Of a DNA stretch of 64,000 nucleotides, positions 61,838 to 64,000 are shown piece after piece. Under the pieces are notes generated by a model. That model was not told where the DNA came from. It searched no databases and saw only the letters and a list, made by a program, of their open reading frames with translations. Position 1 is the first letter of the stretch, and the number at the start of each line of letters is the position of its first letter. Source of the stretch: Cytophagales bacterium (GTDB lineage: Bacteria > Bacteroidota > Bacteroidia > Cytophagales > 172606-1); assembly GCA_030448185.1 (NCBI GenBank), contig JAUJNL010000013.1:1-64000 (forward strand). The letters run 5' to 3'. The position numbers were made by a program, and so were the translations under genes.

Positions 61838-63448
61838 ATGCAGCACGGAATGATCATCAAAACGCAGGACACCGTTACTACCGATCCCGTTTATCAGCTT
61901 GGCCTCAATCATTGCAAAACCATTTTTTTAAATTTACCACCGGCCCGCCTGATAGAACAAGCCATCAGCCGTGGGGAGGGCGACCTAACCGATACGGGTG
62001 CGCTGATGTGCCGGACGGGGGCATTTACGGGCCGGGCTGCTAAGGACAAGTTTATCGTCCATGATACTATCACCGCTGACACAATCAACTGGGGCGAAGT
62101 AAACCAGCCTTTTAATTCCCAAGCATTTGGCCGCTTACACGCCAAGATGCTCCAGTTCTTGTCGGATAAGAAAGTATACGTCCGGTATGCGCAGGCTGGC
62201 GCCCTGGAACAGTTCCGAATGAACGTAGCCATAGTGACTACGCAAGCCTGGCAAAACCTATTTTGCCACCACCTGTTTTTACGACCCACGCGCGGCGGAA
62301 CTGGAAAACTTTACGCTTCAGTGGTCGGTGTTGTGCGTACCTGAGTTTAAGGCCGATCCGGCAACGGATGGTACCCGCAACCCCATTTTACCATCATCGA
62401 TTTCACCCGGAAGGTTATTCTTATTGGCGGCACGGGCTACGCCGGTGAAATTAAAAAAGGCATTTTCTCGGTACTCAACTTTACCTGCCTATGCAGGGCG
62501 TACTGCCCATGCACTGTGCGGCGAACGTAGGCCAGGTAGGAGACACCGCCCTGTTCTTTGGGCTGTCCGGTACCGGCAAAACAACACTGTCGGCCGATCC
62601 GGAGCGGCAACTGATCGGTGACGACGAACACGGCTGGTCCGGTACGGAGGTATTTAACTTTGAAGGGGCTGTTACGCTAAAGTAATTAATTTAAGCCCTG
62701 AACGGGAACCGAAGATCTTCAATGCCATCCGGTTCGGGGCAGTACTGGAAAACACTTGCTTCTATCCCGGAACCCAACAGGTCAATTACGCCGACCAGTC
62801 CGTAACCGAAAATACAGGCTGCCTACCCCCTCTCCTACATCGAGGGAGCCAGTGAATCATCCGTTACCAGTTATCCTAAAATATATTTTTCCTGTCGGCT
62901 GATGCATTTGGCGTATTGCCTCCCCTATCAAAGCTGACGCCGGAACAAGCCATGTATCACTTTCTTTCGGGATATACCGCTAAGCTAGCTGGCACCGAAG
63001 CAGGTATCAAGGAGCCGATGACTACTTTTTCGGCCTGTTTCGGTGCGGCGTTCCTGCCCCTGCACCCGTTCCGCTACGCCCTGCTGCTGCGTAAACTGAT
63101 TCAGGAATATAAAGTAAATGTGTGGCTGGTCAATACCGGCTGGATTGGTGGCCCTTACGGAACCGGAGCCCGCATCGGATTACAGTATACCGGGCTATGA
63201 TCCGGGCAGTATTACATAATGAGCTGAATCAGGTAGCTTACGTCCGGCACGAAATCTTTAACTTGCAAATGCCGGCGAGTTGTCCGGGTGTACCCGATTA
63301 TTTACTGAATCCTGCTACCACCTGGAATGATCAGGAGGCGTATGCGCAGCAAGCCCGGAAACTGGCCGATGCCTTCCGGAAGAATATGAGTCAATTTGAG
63401 AACCATGCGGAAAGTGAATTACACCTGTCCGTTTTGCAACCCCAATAA
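61838..63448 (+). pseudogene. pckA: Phosphoenolpyruvate carboxykinase (ATP), many one-base indels (probably sequence errors)
   Basis: The start at 61838 (MQHGMIIKTQDTV). Corrected reading gives the whole enzyme: [82 protein letters not shown] (kinase-1a loop), [20 protein letters not shown] with the following [45 protein letters not shown] and [17 protein letters not shown] (kinase motifs). It converts oxaloacetate to PEP. At least seven indels; five are losses in homopolymers (C5, C3, G5, A5, C3). Span 1,611 nt, close to the expected ~1,617. The high sequence conservation argues the gene works in the organism. Confidence 0.85.
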
Positions 63449-63460
63449 AGCCTGCTTAGT

Positions 63461-64000
63461 ATGACCGATAAAGAAAAAATGGCCTTGCCAGTCGGCGTTA
63501 CGCTTGACCGGTTTATCAAACGCAAGGAAGAGGACTTTCCTTACGCCACCGGAGAATTGTCCCAGTTGCTGCGTGATATCGGCCTGGCCGCTAAAATTGT
63601 CAACCGCGAGGTAAACCGGGCCGGGCTGGCGGCGTAACCGGGCTATTCGGCGCGGAGAATGTACAGGGGGAACAGCAGCAAAAACTGGACGTGATTGCCC
63701 ATATCCGGTTTATGAGGGCCCTTCGCAATGGCGGTGAGGTAGCGGCAATCGTATCCGAAGAAGAAGAAGATGTGCTCTTCACCGGCAATGAAGGGGCTAA
63801 GTACGTAGTAGCTATTGATCCCCTGGATGGCTCTTCCAATATTGACGTGAATGTTTCCATCGGGACCATTTTTTCCATCTACCGCCGGGTTACGCCACTC
63901 CATACCCCCCTACGCTGAAAGATTTTATGCAGGGCGGCAAAGGGCAGGTAGCCGCCGGGTATGTACTCTACGGCAGTTCGACTATGCTGGTCTACACCAC
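63461..64000 (+). pseudogene. fbp: Fructose-1,6-bisphosphatase class 1, frameshifted and cut by the window end
   Basis: The start at 63461 ([20 protein letters not shown]) gives [20 protein letters not shown], then after a shift at about 63635 [40 protein letters not shown] (metal-binding acidic segment) and [20 protein letters not shown], the class 1 FBPase signature with metal ligands D-x-L-D-G. A further shift near 63900 precedes [20 protein letters not shown]. The rest lies beyond the window. It lies 12 bp after pckA, so both probably form one gluconeogenic operon. Confidence 0.88.

Overview
The window comes from a Bacteroidota chromosome, most likely order Cytophagales (Spirosoma/Larkinella/Siphonobacter-like). 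The evidence is type IX secretion and gliding genes (gldG, a PorP/SprF protein, a PorE-like OmpA protein, a protein with a gliding-type C-terminal sorting domain), tandem FtsX/MacB permeases ending in NPVKSLRSE, promoter boxes of the TAnnTTTG type, few Shine-Dalgarno sequences, and Bacteroidota-only families such as DUF4421. No tRNA, rRNA, CRISPR array or transposase gene was seen.

Layout. 1-17.6 kb: an export locus on the minus strand with one membrane-fusion adaptor, one ABC ATPase and at least seven tandem paralogous permeases, with two plus-strand Uma2-type genes placed just before permease start codons. 17.8-23.9 kb: DUF4421 protein, dnaN, gldG, a beta-lactamase-like serine hydrolase and a LemA-like protein. 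24.4-29.7 kb: a T9SS block. 29.8-30.6 kb: two small lipoproteins. 30.7-40.4 kb: nitrogen assimilation, with gltB-gltD on the minus strand and an outer-membrane porin plus amtB on the plus strand. 40.5-41.15 kb: nested intergenic repeats. 41.2-46.2 kb: a glucuronate/glucuronoxylan locus (GH67 remnant, uxuA, SDR oxidoreductase, LacI regulator, CE15 esterase remnant). 46.3-58.5 kb: GNAT/carbon-nitrogen hydrolase fusion, ZIP transporter, secreted proteins, heparinase II/III-like protein, a tandem pair of small Cys-rich proteins, a YciF-like ferritin fold, ferredoxin, LysR regulator. 58.5-64 kb: SPL-type radical SAM protein, an XRE regulator divergent from pckA, then fbp running off the end.

Quality. 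Many genes are broken by single-base indels, often a shortened homopolymer, and this includes housekeeping genes (gltB, pckA, fbp). The total spans still match the family lengths, so most of these frameshifts are probably sequence errors rather than decay. Different in kind are a missing N-terminal half (permease at 11.3-12.3 kb, GH67 at 41.2 kb) and in-frame stop codons by substitution (the ABC ATPase, CE15, GH67), which could be real.

Best candidates for something undescribed: (1) a 17-base intergenic insertion sequence flanked by a repeated AA, present in three exact and several diverged copies, one of which splits a palindrome; its 9-base hairpin core recurs elsewhere with compensatory changes. 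(2) The one-ATPase/seven-permease array with a sigma54-like promoter, a perfect palindrome and paired Uma2 genes. (3) A tandem pair of small proteins with a conserved C-x-YHP and CC pattern.
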